From contig NZ_RIAS01000024.1 of the NCBI RefSeq assembly GCF_003719335.1, positions 1 through 49,930 on the forward strand: DNA of 49,930 nucleotides, in the 5' to 3' direction. Position numbers and translations under genes: made by a program. The notes beneath the pieces are model-generated. The model saw nothing but the letters and a program-made list of their open reading frames with translations, searched no databases and was not told where the DNA came from. Below are positions 8,053 through 15,890 of this stretch, one piece after another; position 1 is the first letter of the stretch; each line of letters begins with the position of its first letter. This DNA is from Paenibacillus amylolyticus. GTDB lineage: Bacteria; Bacillota; Bacilli; Paenibacillales; Paenibacillaceae.

Positions 8053-9306
8053 TTATTCGGTTTCCCTCCACACGTCTGCACCAAGCAAACGTAAATTGGT
8101 CACCAAATGATCGTATCCTCGATCAATAAACTCAACCCCCGTCACCTCAGTAACTCCTTCACTGACGGTGAGTCCCGCTATGACTAATGCTGCACCAGCA
8201 CGAAGATCTGACGCTTTTACTTTAGCCGCGTTCAGTGCACTACCTTCAATAATGGCTGATCGCCCTTCCACACGAATTTTGGCACCCATACGAACCAGCT
8301 CAGGCACATGTTTGAACCGATTGCTGTATACAAAGTCGCTCAGTACACTTACACCGTTCGCTTGTGTTAATACACTGGTCATCGGGGACTGCAGATCGGT
8401 TGGGAAGCCCGGATATACCAATGCCTTCACATCGACATGGCTGTACTTTGGCTGTCCAATGACCCGAATACTTTCGTCCAGTTCCTCGATACCCACTCCC
8501 ATCTCCAGCAACTTGGCTGTTAAAGCCTCCAGATGTTTGGGAATGACATTATCAATGAGTACATCTCCGCGTGTGGCCGCCGCAGCGATCATATACGTGC
8601 CCGCTTGAATCCGATCCGGGATAATGGAGTGACGACAACCCTTTAGCTCCGAAACTCCTTCGATTCGAATCGTTTCTGTACCTGCACCTTTGATGCTGGC
8701 CCCCATAGAATTCAAAAGTGTTGCTACATCTATAATCTCAGGCTCTTTAGCCGCATTTTCAATAATTGTAGAGCCTTTGGCACGAGTGGCCGCCAGCATA
8801 ATGTTGATGGTTGCACCAACACTGCTTACATCAAGATATATTTTAGCTCCGCGTAGCTCTTTGGCATACAAATGGATAGAGCCGTGCTCATTTGTTACGG
8901 TTGCGCCAAGCGCTTCAAACCCTTTGATATGTTGATCAATTGGACGAGGTTCAAAATTACAACCTCCGGGCAAACCTATTGTTGCTTCTTTAAAACGTCC
9001 AAGCAGTGCTCCCATCATATAATATGAAGCACGAAGCTTCTTCACAGGACCGTTTGGCATAGGAATTGATTTAATATCGGAAGGATCAATTTTCATCTGA
9101 CTGCCTTCCCAAGTCACACGCGCTCCGAGTTCCTCCAAAATTTCTGCATATACAGCCACGTCACTGAGTAATGGCAAGTTATCGAGCACGACCTCTGACT
9201 CGGCAAGCAATGCTGCAGGAATAAGCGCAATGGCGCTGTTTTTGGCGCCGCTTATAGTTACAGTTCCCTGTAACGGACGTCCGCCACTAATCATTAATTT
9301 TTCCAT
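8053..9306 (-). CDS. murA: UDP-N-acetylglucosamine 1-carboxyvinyltransferase (MurZ type)
   Basis: 417-residue enzyme catalysing the first committed step of peptidoglycan synthesis: enolpyruvyl transfer from phosphoenolpyruvate to UDP-GlcNAc, in the cytoplasm. The catalytic loop cysteine is Cys116 in GGCNFEPRPIDQH, the fosfomycin target. N-terminal SGAKNSAIALIPAALLA and the family's usual length support the call. The ATG at 9306 (MEKLMISGG) has AGGGGG about eleven bases upstream; the longer frame to 9351 lacks a site. Bacillota often carry two copies. The position between fbaA and rho matches the second copy, murZ (murAB), of B. subtilis. Confidence 0.96.
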   Translation of the reverse strand: MEKLMISGGRPLQGTVTISGAKNSAIALIPAALLAESEVVLDNLPLLSDVAVYAEILEELGARVTWEGSQMKIDPSDIKSIPMPNGPVKKLRASYYMMGALLGRFKEATIGLPGGCNFEPRPIDQHIKGFEALGATVTNEHGSIHLYAKELRGAKIYLDVSSVGATINIMLAATRAKGSTIIENAAKEPEIIDVATLLNSMGASIKGAGTETIRIEGVSELKGCRHSIIPDRIQAGTYMIAAAATRGDVLIDNVIPKHLEALTAKLLEMGVGIEELDESIRVIGQPKYSHVDVKALVYPGFPTDLQSPMTSVLTQANGVSVLSDFVYSNRFKHVPELVRMGAKIRVEGRSAIIEGSALNAAKVKASDLRAGAALVIAGLTVSEGVTEVTGVEFIDRGYDHLVTNLRLLGADVWRETE

Positions 9307-9385
9307 AAAGCTTAATGTCCCCCTACGTGTTTTGCAGCCGATGAACGGCAATACGTGCTGATGGCTAACGTTGTAGAAATAAGGT

Positions 9386-9430
9386 GTGAAAATGGAAAGA
9401 CACCGGCTAGGCGGTGTTCTTCCATTTCAC
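9386..9430 (-). terminator. Long hairpin downstream of fbaA
   Basis: A near-perfect stem of about 18-20 bp (9386-9405 with 9412-9430) with a six-base loop lies about 25 bases past the fbaA stop. Only a short T stretch follows on the minus strand, so it may act as a terminator or as an mRNA-stabilising 3' structure. Confidence 0.6.
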
Positions 9431-9453
9431 AGTATGGAACTTTTAAAGATAAA

Positions 9454-10308
9454 TTACGCTTTGTTGTTGGAACCAAACTCACGGATTTTACCTTTAACTG
9501 TTTCTTTGATTGCTTCACGGCCTGGTACGATGAACGTACGTGGATCGTAAGCGTTTGGTTTTGCTGCAAGCACTTCACGAACTGCTTTTGTGAACGAGAT
9601 TTGGTTCTCTGTGTTCACGTTGATTTTGGAAGTACCCAGGGAGATTGCTTTATCGATATCGTGCTTAGGAATACCTGTACCACCGTGCAATACCAGTGGA
9701 ACTTGTACCGCGTCACGAACTTCTTCCATTTCTTTGAAACCGAGGTTTGGCTCGCCTTGGTAAGGACCGTGAACGGAACCCAGAGCTGGTGCCAAAGTAT
9801 CGATACCTGTTTCTTTAACGATGCGGATACATTCGTTCAGGTCAGCGTATTGAATACCACCGATAACGTCGTCTTCTTGTCCGCCTACAGTACCAACTTC
9901 AGCTTCTACAGAAACGCCTTTAGCGTGTGCATATTCAACTACTTTTTTAGTCATTTCGATGTTCTCATCGATTGGGTGATGGGAACCGTCGATCATAACG
10001 GATGTAAAGCCAGCATCGATTGCTTCTTTACATTTGTCGAAGCTTGAACCGTGATCCAGGTGAATTGCAACTGGTACGGAAATTTTCATGTCAATCAAGA
10101 GTCCTTCTACCATTTTAACTACAGTAGTAAAGCCGCCCATGTGACGCGCTGCACCTTCGGATACGCCCAGAATTACTGGGGATTTCTCTTCTTCAGCGGC
10201 AGCAAGAATCGCTTGAGTCCACTCAAGGTTGTTGATGTTGTATTGACCAACTGCGTATTTTCCTTCAAGTGCTTTGTTCAACATGTCTGTCATAGATACT
10301 AATGGCAT
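9454..10308 (-). CDS. fbaA: Class II fructose-1,6-bisphosphate aldolase
   Basis: 284-residue zinc-dependent glycolytic and gluconeogenic aldolase (fructose-1,6-bisphosphate to DHAP plus glyceraldehyde-3-phosphate). Visible motifs: N-terminal MPLVSMTDMLNKALEGKYAV, the zinc and active-site segment AIHLDHGSSFDKC, SVEAEVGTVGG, VLHGGTGIP and GTSKINVNTE. The ATG at 10308 has AGGAGG upstream. Codon choice looks highly biased, as expected for an abundant enzyme. Order spo0F-fbaA-murA matches B. subtilis, although the transaldolase-like gene found between fbaA and murZ there is absent. Confidence 0.97.
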   Translation of the reverse strand: MPLVSMTDMLNKALEGKYAVGQYNINNLEWTQAILAAAEEEKSPVILGVSEGAARHMGGFTTVVKMVEGLLIDMKISVPVAIHLDHGSSFDKCKEAIDAGFTSVMIDGSHHPIDENIEMTKKVVEYAHAKGVSVEAEVGTVGGQEDDVIGGIQYADLNECIRIVKETGIDTLAPALGSVHGPYQGEPNLGFKEMEEVRDAVQVPLVLHGGTGIPKHDIDKAISLGTSKINVNTENQISFTKAVREVLAAKPNAYDPRTFIVPGREAIKETVKGKIREFGSNNKA

Positions 10309-10545
10309 GGTTTCAATCCTCCTAGGGGTTTGGGTTGTGTCTATGGTTTTTAGCCGAAATCACATACGGGCTTATTATACCACATCCCATGTCAAATACT
10401 AAACAAGCTTTTGCAAAAATGCTGTGCTTTGCAGCACAGTTTTCACAGACAAGGGATGATGGCGTTACCATTTCCAATATTCCCTACACAAACAGGTGAA
10501 ATACCCCATTTTCTCATGATGACATGCAGCTGTTAGGCTGACGCA

Positions 10546-10569
10546 AAAAAATCCTGTATCAACAGGATT
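10546..10569 (-). terminator. Terminator overlapping the spo0F stop
   Basis: An AAATCCTGT/ACAGGATTT stem is followed by TTTTTTG on the minus strand; the stem starts at the spo0F stop codon. A second hairpin (CTGTGCT/AGCACAG, 10421-10438) lies further on. Confidence 0.82.
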
Positions 10570-10955
10570 TAGCTGCACTTGTTCGCAGCACCATTGCGAA
10601 GTTGCATATTGACGGCCACACGCATCTCATCAATATCAAACGGTTTCGTAAAATGCATGAGTGCGCCAAGATCGGTAGCTTCCTTAATCATGTCAAGTTC
10701 TCCATACGCCGTCATCATAATAACCTTGATGTCAGGGTCAATCTCTTTGATATGCTTCAGTATTTCAAGCCCATCCATTCCTGGAATTTTCATGTCCAGC
10801 AAAACCAGGTCCGGCTTGTCTTTATTGACGATTTCGAGCGCAATTTTGCCGTTCGCCGCCTGAAATGTGTTATACCCTTCGCTGCTGAACACTTCCATCA
10901 GTAGAATACGAATACCGTTTTGGTCATCGACAATCAGAACTTTTTTCTCTTCCAC
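10569..10955 (-). CDS. spo0F: Sporulation phosphorelay response regulator Spo0F
   Basis: 128-residue stand-alone receiver domain. The acidic pocket is Asp10-Asp11, the phospho-acceptor is Asp54 (VLLDMKIPG), the switch Thr is in MMTAYGE and the conserved Lys in HFTKPFD. In B. subtilis Spo0F takes phosphate from kinases KinA-KinE and passes it to Spo0B, then Spo0A, controlling entry into sporulation. There is no output domain. Position between pyrG and fbaA is the conserved one. The upstream region carries a match to a sigma-H promoter (11031-11057), consistent with stationary-phase control. The PAS kinase at 35971-38310 is a possible partner. Confidence 0.96.
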   Translation of the reverse strand: MEEKKVLIVDDQNGIRILLMEVFSSEGYNTFQAANGKIALEIVNKDKPDLVLLDMKIPGMDGLEILKHIKEIDPDIKVIMMTAYGELDMIKEATDLGALMHFTKPFDIDEMRVAVNMQLRNGAANKCS

Positions 10956-11030
10956 GCTGTAACCTCCTAGAATTAGGAAAGCATATACACATTACATCTG
11001 GATAACTATCCCATAGTCGTCATGATAAGT

Positions 11031-11057
11031 ATTCTACCTCTTCCAGTAAAATCCTTC
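11031..11057 (-). promoter_or_regulatory. Sigma-H promoter of spo0F
   Basis: Minus-strand GAAGGATTT (11049-11057) and GTAGAAT (11031-11037) match the sigma-H consensus RNAGGAWWW and RNNGAAT at every defined position, with 11 bases between. The predicted start is about 70 bases before spo0F. In B. subtilis spo0F is known to have a sigma-H promoter. A TTGTCAA (11103-11109) further upstream resembles a Spo0A box loosely. Confidence 0.75.
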
Positions 11058-11102
11058 TACTATCTCAAACCTCTTCCACATAAATCCTTCCATTATCTCA
11101 AA
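11037..11102. repeat. Two tandem 33-bp imperfect repeats in the spo0F promoter
   Basis: Bases 11037-11069 and 11070-11102 are copies of one 33-bp unit starting CCTCTTCCA and ending TATCTCAAA, with about five differences. Each copy contains the sigma-H -35 motif, but only the spo0F-proximal one is followed by a matching -10. Confidence 0.85.
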
Positions 11103-11144
11103 TTGACAAAGAGTAAATCAATCTAGGTCTTTACTAAAAAGAAA

Positions 11145-11183
11145 AGGACGCTTCCGCGCTATAATAGCAGCCAGAAACATCCT
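11145..11183 (-). terminator. Terminator after pyrG
   Basis: An imperfect stem with GU pairs (GGATGTTTC with GAAGCGTCC) is followed by TTTTCTTTTT on the minus strand, about 35 bases past the pyrG stop. Confidence 0.7.
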
Positions 11184-11216
11184 TGTAATACTAGGTATTT
11201 TCAACGATTCAATTTA

Positions 11217-12821
11217 TTATTTCTCCGCATTCTCCAGAGAAGCTTTCACGAACTCACGGAACAATGGTTGCGGACGGTTCGGACGGGAAGTGAATTCCGG
11301 ATGGAACTGTACTGCCAAGAACCAAGGGTGTCCAGGAAGTTCCACAATTTCAACCAGGCGTCCATCCGGTGATGTACCGGAAATAACAAGACCTGCTTTT
11401 TCAATGGCTTCACGGTATTCATTGTTAAACTCATACCGGTGACGGTGTCTTTCATATACCAACTCATCGTCGTAACAAGACATTGCCAAAGAACCTTCCT
11501 GCAGCTTACAAGGGTACAGACCCAGACGCATCGTACCGCCGAGATTTTCGATATCTTTTTGCTCAGGCAACAGATCGATTACCGGAAACTCGGTAGCCGG
11601 ATTAATCTCCGAACTGTTCGCACCGTTCAACCCAACAATGGAGCGTGCATATTCAATGACAGAAACCTGCATACCAAGGCAAATTCCGAAGAACGGAATA
11701 TTTTTCTCACGGGCATAACGGATTGCTGATACTTTACCTTCAATACCGCGATCACCGAAGCCGCCAGGAACGAGAATACCACCAACGCCATGCAGCATAT
11801 CGCCTACATTCTCATCGGTAATATCTTCAGAAGGAACCCAGCGAATCTTCACATCGGCATTGGATGCAAATCCTGCATGGGACAGGGACTCTACAACACT
11901 CAGGTACGCATCATGCAATGCAACATATTTACCAACGATCGCAATCTCAACCGTACGCTCCAGCTTGCTGATCCGGTTCACCAGACCTTCCCACTCGCTC
12001 ATATCCGGTGCAGGAGTAGTCAGTTTCAGATGGTTAACCACGATCTCATCCAGACCTTCTTCACGAAGGTTAAGCGGTACTTCATACAGCGTGCTCGCAT
12101 CGCGGCATTCCACGACTGCGTTCTCGTCGATATCACAGAAAAGTGCGATTTTGGCTTTCATATCTTTGGACAACTCATATTCCGTACGGCAAACGATAAC
12201 GTTTGGTTGAATACCAATGCTGCGCAATTCCTTCACACTGTGTTGTGTCGGTTTTGTTTTGACTTCACCCGCTGCTTTGATATATGGAATCAGTGTAACG
12301 TGAATGTACATCACGTTGTCACGGCCTACATCACTCTTGATCTGACGAATTGCTTCCAGGAATGGCAAACTCTCGATGTCACCCACCGTACCGCCAATCT
12401 CGGTAATAACGACATCTGAACCCGCTTCACGTCCAGCTCGGAACACACGCTCTTTAATCTCGTTTGTAATATGTGGAATAACTTGAACTGTACCGCCCAG
12501 ATACTCTCCGCGACGCTCTTTGCTGATTACAGAAGAGTACACTTTACCTGTCGTGACATTGCTGTTTTTGGAAAGATTGATGTCGATAAAACGTTCGTAG
12601 TGGCCCAGGTCCAAGTCCGTCTCTGCGCCATCATCCGTTACGAATACCTCACCATGTTGATAAGGACTCATGGTTCCCGGGTCAATGTTGATGTATGGAT
12701 CGAATTTTTGGATCGTTACTTTGAGTCCTCTGTTCTTCAGCAATCTGCCCAGCGAGGCTGCCGTAATCCCTTTGCCCAGGGAGGACACAACTCCGCCCGT
12801 CACGAAAATATACTTTGTCAC
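11217..12821 (-). CDS. pyrG: CTP synthase
   Basis: 534-residue enzyme making CTP from UTP, ATP and glutamine in the cytoplasm. The N-terminal synthetase domain begins KYIFVTGGVVSSLGKGI and has DPYINIDPGTMSPYQHGEV and EIGGTVGDIES. The C-terminal class I glutaminase has the nucleophile Cys in FFGICLGMQ and the His-Glu pair in QFHPEF. The start is GTG at 12821, eight or nine bases after AGGAGGG; the longer frame to 12914 has no site. The upstream leader contains terminator-like hairpins (12904-12949, 13078-13106). In B. subtilis pyrG is controlled by attenuation in its leader. The rpoE-pyrG-spo0F order is conserved. Confidence 0.97.
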   Translation of the reverse strand: MTKYIFVTGGVVSSLGKGITAASLGRLLKNRGLKVTIQKFDPYINIDPGTMSPYQHGEVFVTDDGAETDLDLGHYERFIDINLSKNSNVTTGKVYSSVISKERRGEYLGGTVQVIPHITNEIKERVFRAGREAGSDVVITEIGGTVGDIESLPFLEAIRQIKSDVGRDNVMYIHVTLIPYIKAAGEVKTKPTQHSVKELRSIGIQPNVIVCRTEYELSKDMKAKIALFCDIDENAVVECRDASTLYEVPLNLREEGLDEIVVNHLKLTTPAPDMSEWEGLVNRISKLERTVEIAIVGKYVALHDAYLSVVESLSHAGFASNADVKIRWVPSEDITDENVGDMLHGVGGILVPGGFGDRGIEGKVSAIRYAREKNIPFFGICLGMQVSVIEYARSIVGLNGANSSEINPATEFPVIDLLPEQKDIENLGGTMRLGLYPCKLQEGSLAMSCYDDELVYERHRHRYEFNNEYREAIEKAGLVISGTSPDGRLVEIVELPGHPWFLAVQFHPEFTSRPNRPQPLFREFVKASLENAEK

Positions 12822-12903
12822 TGTTATTACCCTCCTAATATAAGTACAGAAATTCAGGCGATATATGGTGTTATCGTAACCCGTTTCCCAGGTAATCATC
12901 GTT

Positions 12904-12949
12904 AAAAAGAGCAATGGCAGAAATTAACTGCATCTGCGAACTGCTCTTT
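12904..12949 (-). terminator. Terminator-like hairpin in the pyrG leader (possible attenuator)
   Basis: AAAGAGCA pairs with TGCTCTTT and an inner GCAGA with TCTGC; a run of T follows, about 85 bases before the pyrG start. A terminator ahead of pyrG fits attenuation. The 5' arm is purine-rich and lacks the C/U tract used in B. subtilis for pairing with slippage-added G residues, so the mechanism would differ. Confidence 0.65.
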
Positions 12950-13154
12950 CCAGCGAAGACGGTTTTCACTAACACATCATTCCTGGCAAAAAATAATGCA
13001 AACTTTCCGGGAGCCTTCATCCACGCTTGTCCCACTCTAAACCTCGTCGGTAGTTCCAGTTTCGTTGTTTGAACATACAAAAAAACAGGCCGAAAAGGTT
13101 TGGCCGGGAGCAGTCGGAAAAGTAATCGTTTGGCATCATTCTGCCTCTAAAAAT

Positions 13155-13193
13155 ACAAAAAGAAAGTACTCCCGCAGGACGGGGCACTTTCTC
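13155..13193 (-). terminator. Terminator after rpoE
   Basis: AGAAAGT..CCCCG pairs with CGGG..ACTTTCT, followed by TTTTTG on the minus strand. Confidence 0.85.
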
Positions 13194-13315
13194 TAAAAAA
13201 CATAAATATATTGTCGCTCATTCATAAGCCCATGCAATAGTTTACCCGTTACCCCGTCTGCTGTCAAGGCTGACTATCGGGGAAAAACCGGGCAATTTTT
13301 CGTCAGCAAAAAGGA

Positions 13316-13888
13316 TTACCGATTATCGGAATCGTCGTCAAATTCATCCTCGTCTTCGGACTCTTCATCGTCTTCATCGAGGTCTTCATCTTCCAGATCG
13401 TCATCTTCAACCAGCACTTCTTCTTCACTGTCATCTTCATCAAAGATGTCATCATCATCTTCATCTTCGTCTTCATCTTCGTCTTGATCATCATCTGTGC
13501 TGTCGAAGTCTTCGTCACTGTTGTAGCTATCGTCCTCTTCACCGAAGTCTTCGTCTTCCAGATCATCATCTTCATCGTTGATGATACGCGGACGCTTCGC
13601 ACCTGTCATGGAATCTTCCGATCCAGCAACCGGATACCAGCGTTTCAATCCCCACAGACTCGTACCGACGCAAGCAAAACGGCCATCGATATTAATTTCG
13701 GTATAAAGCTGGGCGATATACTCGTTGATCTCTTCATCTGTCATTCCGCGCTGTTTCGCTACCTCATTCATCAAATCCCGGTAGTAATACGGCGTATTAG
13801 CCGCTTTCAGCACCATAAAGGCCAGATCCACCAAAGGGATCTCTCTTACCTTTTCTTTATCAATTTTCAAATTGAGCGAGGTACTCAC
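13316..13888 (-). CDS. rpoE: DNA-directed RNA polymerase delta subunit
   Basis: 190-residue protein with an ordered N-terminal winged-helix-like domain (residues 1-95: VREIPLVDLAFMVLKA, MNEVAKQRG, NIDGRFACVG, WGLKRWYP). An extremely acidic, almost lysine-free Asp/Glu tail of about 85 residues follows. This is the architecture of the Gram-positive delta subunit, which weakens nucleic-acid binding by RNA polymerase and speeds recycling. The GTG at 13888 is preferred because AGGAA lies nine bases upstream; the GTG at 13897 abuts that site. A TATAAT-like hexamer lies a short distance upstream. It has its own terminator before the pyrG leader. Confidence 0.95.
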   Translation of the reverse strand: MSTSLNLKIDKEKVREIPLVDLAFMVLKAANTPYYYRDLMNEVAKQRGMTDEEINEYIAQLYTEINIDGRFACVGTSLWGLKRWYPVAGSEDSMTGAKRPRIINDEDDDLEDEDFGEEDDSYNSDEDFDSTDDDQDEDEDEDEDDDDIFDEDDSEEEVLVEDDDLEDEDLDEDDEESEDEDEFDDDSDNR

Positions 13889-14257
13889 TAAAGACACTTC
13901 CTCTCACACATAATTCGCATTATATCCCCTGCAAACTGGATCGTTACGTATAACATATCCATTAACAAACCTAAGTAAAACCTATTTAGCGTTAAAAAGC
14001 AAGTTTTTATGTAAGCATGTCCCATATTTACACTTTCATCCTTTGATCCATATCCCGATCTCCTCATTTGGATGAACAGAATGAATAAGTAACGAATAAA
14101 CACCATGGCCGCTGCCACCAGGAACAAAGCAAAAATGATATGTAAAAGACGGAGTCCCCTCCGCCTTCTGACTGTATACCCTCGTAGGATTGCTCCTCAC
14201 CAGGTTCCCCGCAAGAGCCCTCTAGCCCTCCATCCATCATATGTACCTGCGCCCGTT
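13889..14257. other. Divergent intergenic region, rpoE and protease
   Basis: About 370 bases between divergent genes. Short open frames here (for example minus 13888-14127) lack ribosome sites. It must hold the rpoE promoter; a TATAAT lies about 35 bases upstream of the rpoE start on the minus strand. Nothing else was recognised. Confidence 0.5.
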
Positions 14258-14286
14258 TTGACACGGAGAGAATGTGTTTTTATAAA
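14258..14286 (+). promoter_or_regulatory. Sigma-A promoter of the subtilisin-like gene
   Basis: Perfect TTGACA (14258-14263), 17-base spacer and TATAAA (14281-14286). The predicted start is near 14293, giving a leader of about 75 bases. Confidence 0.85.
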
Positions 14287-14310
14287 AAAAGGGCAAGTTC
14301 CCCATGCGCC

Positions 14311-14351
14311 GGGATGAACGCATTCATAGAATACCTCAGCATGTTCATCCC
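14311..14351 (+). promoter_or_regulatory. Leader inverted repeat ahead of the protease gene
   Basis: A perfect 9-bp inverted repeat GGGATGAAC/GTTCATCCC with a 23-base centre ends one or two bases before the ribosome site GAAGGGGG. In RNA it would form a hairpin abutting the site; in DNA it could be an operator. No T-run follows, so it is not an intrinsic terminator. Confidence 0.6.
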
Positions 14352-14368
14352 GAAGGGGGCAGCCCATA

Positions 14369-15523
14369 ATGGACTATACCGGTTTATTGCATCAGTTGAT
14401 TGACGGAATGAGATGCCCCGAGCCTGAACACGGGGGACGTTATCTGATTCGATTCGCCAAACCGCAGCAGTACGAGGCCTGTCTCGTTGAATTATCCCGA
14501 ATGCGCAATGAATTCACCGATCTGGGAGGCGTTCGAACCTCAAGGCTTGCCAGAACTCTCATCGCTCCTGTTCAGAGCCCGGACGTGTTATATCGATACG
14601 GGGACGACATTACGATAGAGGAGGATACTCCTATCTCGCTTCACTCTACTGCACTCCACAACAAACCAAGCACTCCTCAAGGTATACCGTGGGGTGTGAA
14701 ACAGATTCGAGCCCCTAAAGTATGGTCTGTTTCGACAGGACACCGGATCAAAATTGGTGTTATTGATACAGGAGCAGATTACCACCATCCTGATCTACGA
14801 TACTCCCTTGCCCGTGGCATTAATCTGTTGAACCGAAGCTTGCTTCCCCATGATGACAACGGTCACGGTACCCATATTGCAGGAACTATTGCCGCAGCGA
14901 ACAGTACCGAAGGCATGATCGGCGTTGCCCCGCGTTCATTAATCTACCCCGTCAAAGCCTTCGATCACAACGGCTCTGCTTATGTCTCGGACATTGTACT
15001 CGGCATCGACTGGTGTGTACGCAACAAGGTGGATATTATCAATATGAGTTTTGGTATGAAAACACGAAGTAAATCTTTGCTTGATGTGGTCAACCGAGCG
15101 TATCATGCAGGAATCGTCATTGTGGCTTCGTCAGGAAATGACGGCAAGCGTCGCAGCATCGATTATCCTGCCCGATATCCGCAGACCATCTCGGTTGGTG
15201 CTACCGACAAAAACAGACGTATTGCTTCATTCAGCAATCGTGGTGCTTATGTAGATGTCTATGCCCCCGGGGATAAAATTGTGTCCTCCTGGGTGCATGG
15301 CAAGCATCACGAGATGAGCGGTACATCCATGGCAACCTCCCATGTAAGCGGCGCAATCGCGCTGCTGCTCGCCAAACATCCCGGCCTGTCTCCAGCCGAG
15401 ATCAAGACGCTTGTGAAGCGCGCGACGGTTCCGCTGCGCGCGCGCAAAAGCACCACCGCGAAGAGTAAAATCCGCGGTGGCGAGCTAGACGCCCTCAAGC
15501 TGATGCAAGAGGGCGATGGGTAA
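14369..15523 (+). CDS. Subtilisin-family (S8) serine protease
   Basis: 384-residue protease with the S8 triad: Asp133 (VIDTGAD), His166 (NGHGTHIAGT) and Ser320 (SGTSMATSHVSG), with the oxyanion Asn257 (SSGNDG). About 115 residues precede the catalytic domain and could act as a propeptide or inhibitory extension. No signal peptide is apparent, so an intracellular location is likely but unproven. The ATG at 14369 follows GGGGG by nine bases, under a strong promoter. The last 55 codons become markedly GC-rich, with Arg/Ala-rich coding, where the gene enters the palindrome-rich tract shared with argS. The true substrate is unknown. Confidence 0.9.
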   Translation: MDYTGLLHQLIDGMRCPEPEHGGRYLIRFAKPQQYEACLVELSRMRNEFTDLGGVRTSRLARTLIAPVQSPDVLYRYGDDITIEEDTPISLHSTALHNKPSTPQGIPWGVKQIRAPKVWSVSTGHRIKIGVIDTGADYHHPDLRYSLARGINLLNRSLLPHDDNGHGTHIAGTIAAANSTEGMIGVAPRSLIYPVKAFDHNGSAYVSDIVLGIDWCVRNKVDIINMSFGMKTRSKSLLDVVNRAYHAGIVIVASSGNDGKRRSIDYPARYPQTISVGATDKNRRIASFSNRGAYVDVYAPGDKIVSSWVHGKHHEMSGTSMATSHVSGAIALLLAKHPGLSPAEIKTLVKRATVPLRARKSTTAKSKIRGGELDALKLMQEGDG

Positions 15524-15525
15524 CC

Positions 15526-15888
15526 CGGCGGCGCATGCTGCGAGCCGCCGCACCTGTGCTGCGCAGCAACGGATGCCGGCCACTGCCGGGCACGCCTTGC
15601 GCAGCAGGCAAGAGCGAGAGCAGGCACAACCGAGCCTGCTCTTGAAGCAGTGCCCTGCGGCTGTGCCGATGGCAGGGCACTGCTGGGTGCCCGCGGCTGG
15701 CGGCAAACCTGTGCCCTTGCGGGTACTTGGCGAGCATCGCCAGTACCCGCAAGAGCCAGGTGCTGGCCACCGCCAGCCACGGGCACAAAAAAGTCTCCAC
15801 GCCCCGCGCGTTAGCAACTGCTCGCGCGGGGCATGGAGACTTTGCCTTCGGCCGAGCGGCAGGATGCTGCTCGCCGCTTGGCCGAAGG
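15526..15888. repeat. GC-rich cluster of seven inverted repeats between the protease and argS
   Basis: Almost the whole stretch folds into adjacent or nested stems: 15526-15532/15544-15550 (7 bp); 15617-15625/15634-15642 (9 bp); 15646-15658/15672-15684 (13 bp); 15687-15703/15770-15786 (16 of 17 bp), enclosing 15716-15733/15737-15753 (17 bp with one bulge); 15791-15810/15823-15842 (argS terminator); and 15845-15860/15873-15888, just before the argS stop. It is much richer in GC than its surroundings. No transposase or target-site duplication was identified. Long open frames here are by-products of the base composition. Confidence 0.85.
15785..15842 (-). terminator. Terminator after argS
   Basis: A very strong stem of about 19 bp with one mismatch (AAGTCTCCA and GCCCCGCGCG with their complements) and a 12-base loop is followed by TTTT on the minus strand. 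It lies between the argS stop and the convergent protease gene. Confidence 0.85.
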
Positions 15889-15890
15889 GA

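Larger units (their letters stand above)
12822..13315. other. pyrG leader and promoter region
   Basis: About 490 bases between rpoE and pyrG. It contains the rpoE terminator (13155-13193), a weaker GGCC/GGCC hairpin followed by seven T on the minus strand (13078-13106), and a strong hairpin at 12904-12949. I could not pick a convincing sigma-A promoter. A 69-codon open frame (12871-13080) lacks a ribosome site. Confidence 0.6.

Noticed and set aside
9355..10047. Plus-strand open frame of 230 codons opposite fbaA
   Set aside because: A shadow of the strongly biased fbaA codon usage; Phe/Cys/Trp-rich and without a ribosome site.
11037..11102. Tandem 33-bp repeat considered as a CRISPR remnant
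   Set aside because: Direct head-to-tail copies without spacers, no cas genes; better explained as a promoter duplication.
12871..13080. 69-codon minus-strand open frame in the pyrG leader
   Set aside because: No ribosome site in front of its ATG, and it runs through two terminator-like hairpins.
13316..13888. Asp/Glu-rich run considered as a low-complexity artefact or frameshift
   Set aside because: Acidic C-terminal tails are the normal property of the RNA polymerase delta subunit, and the N-terminal domain is intact.
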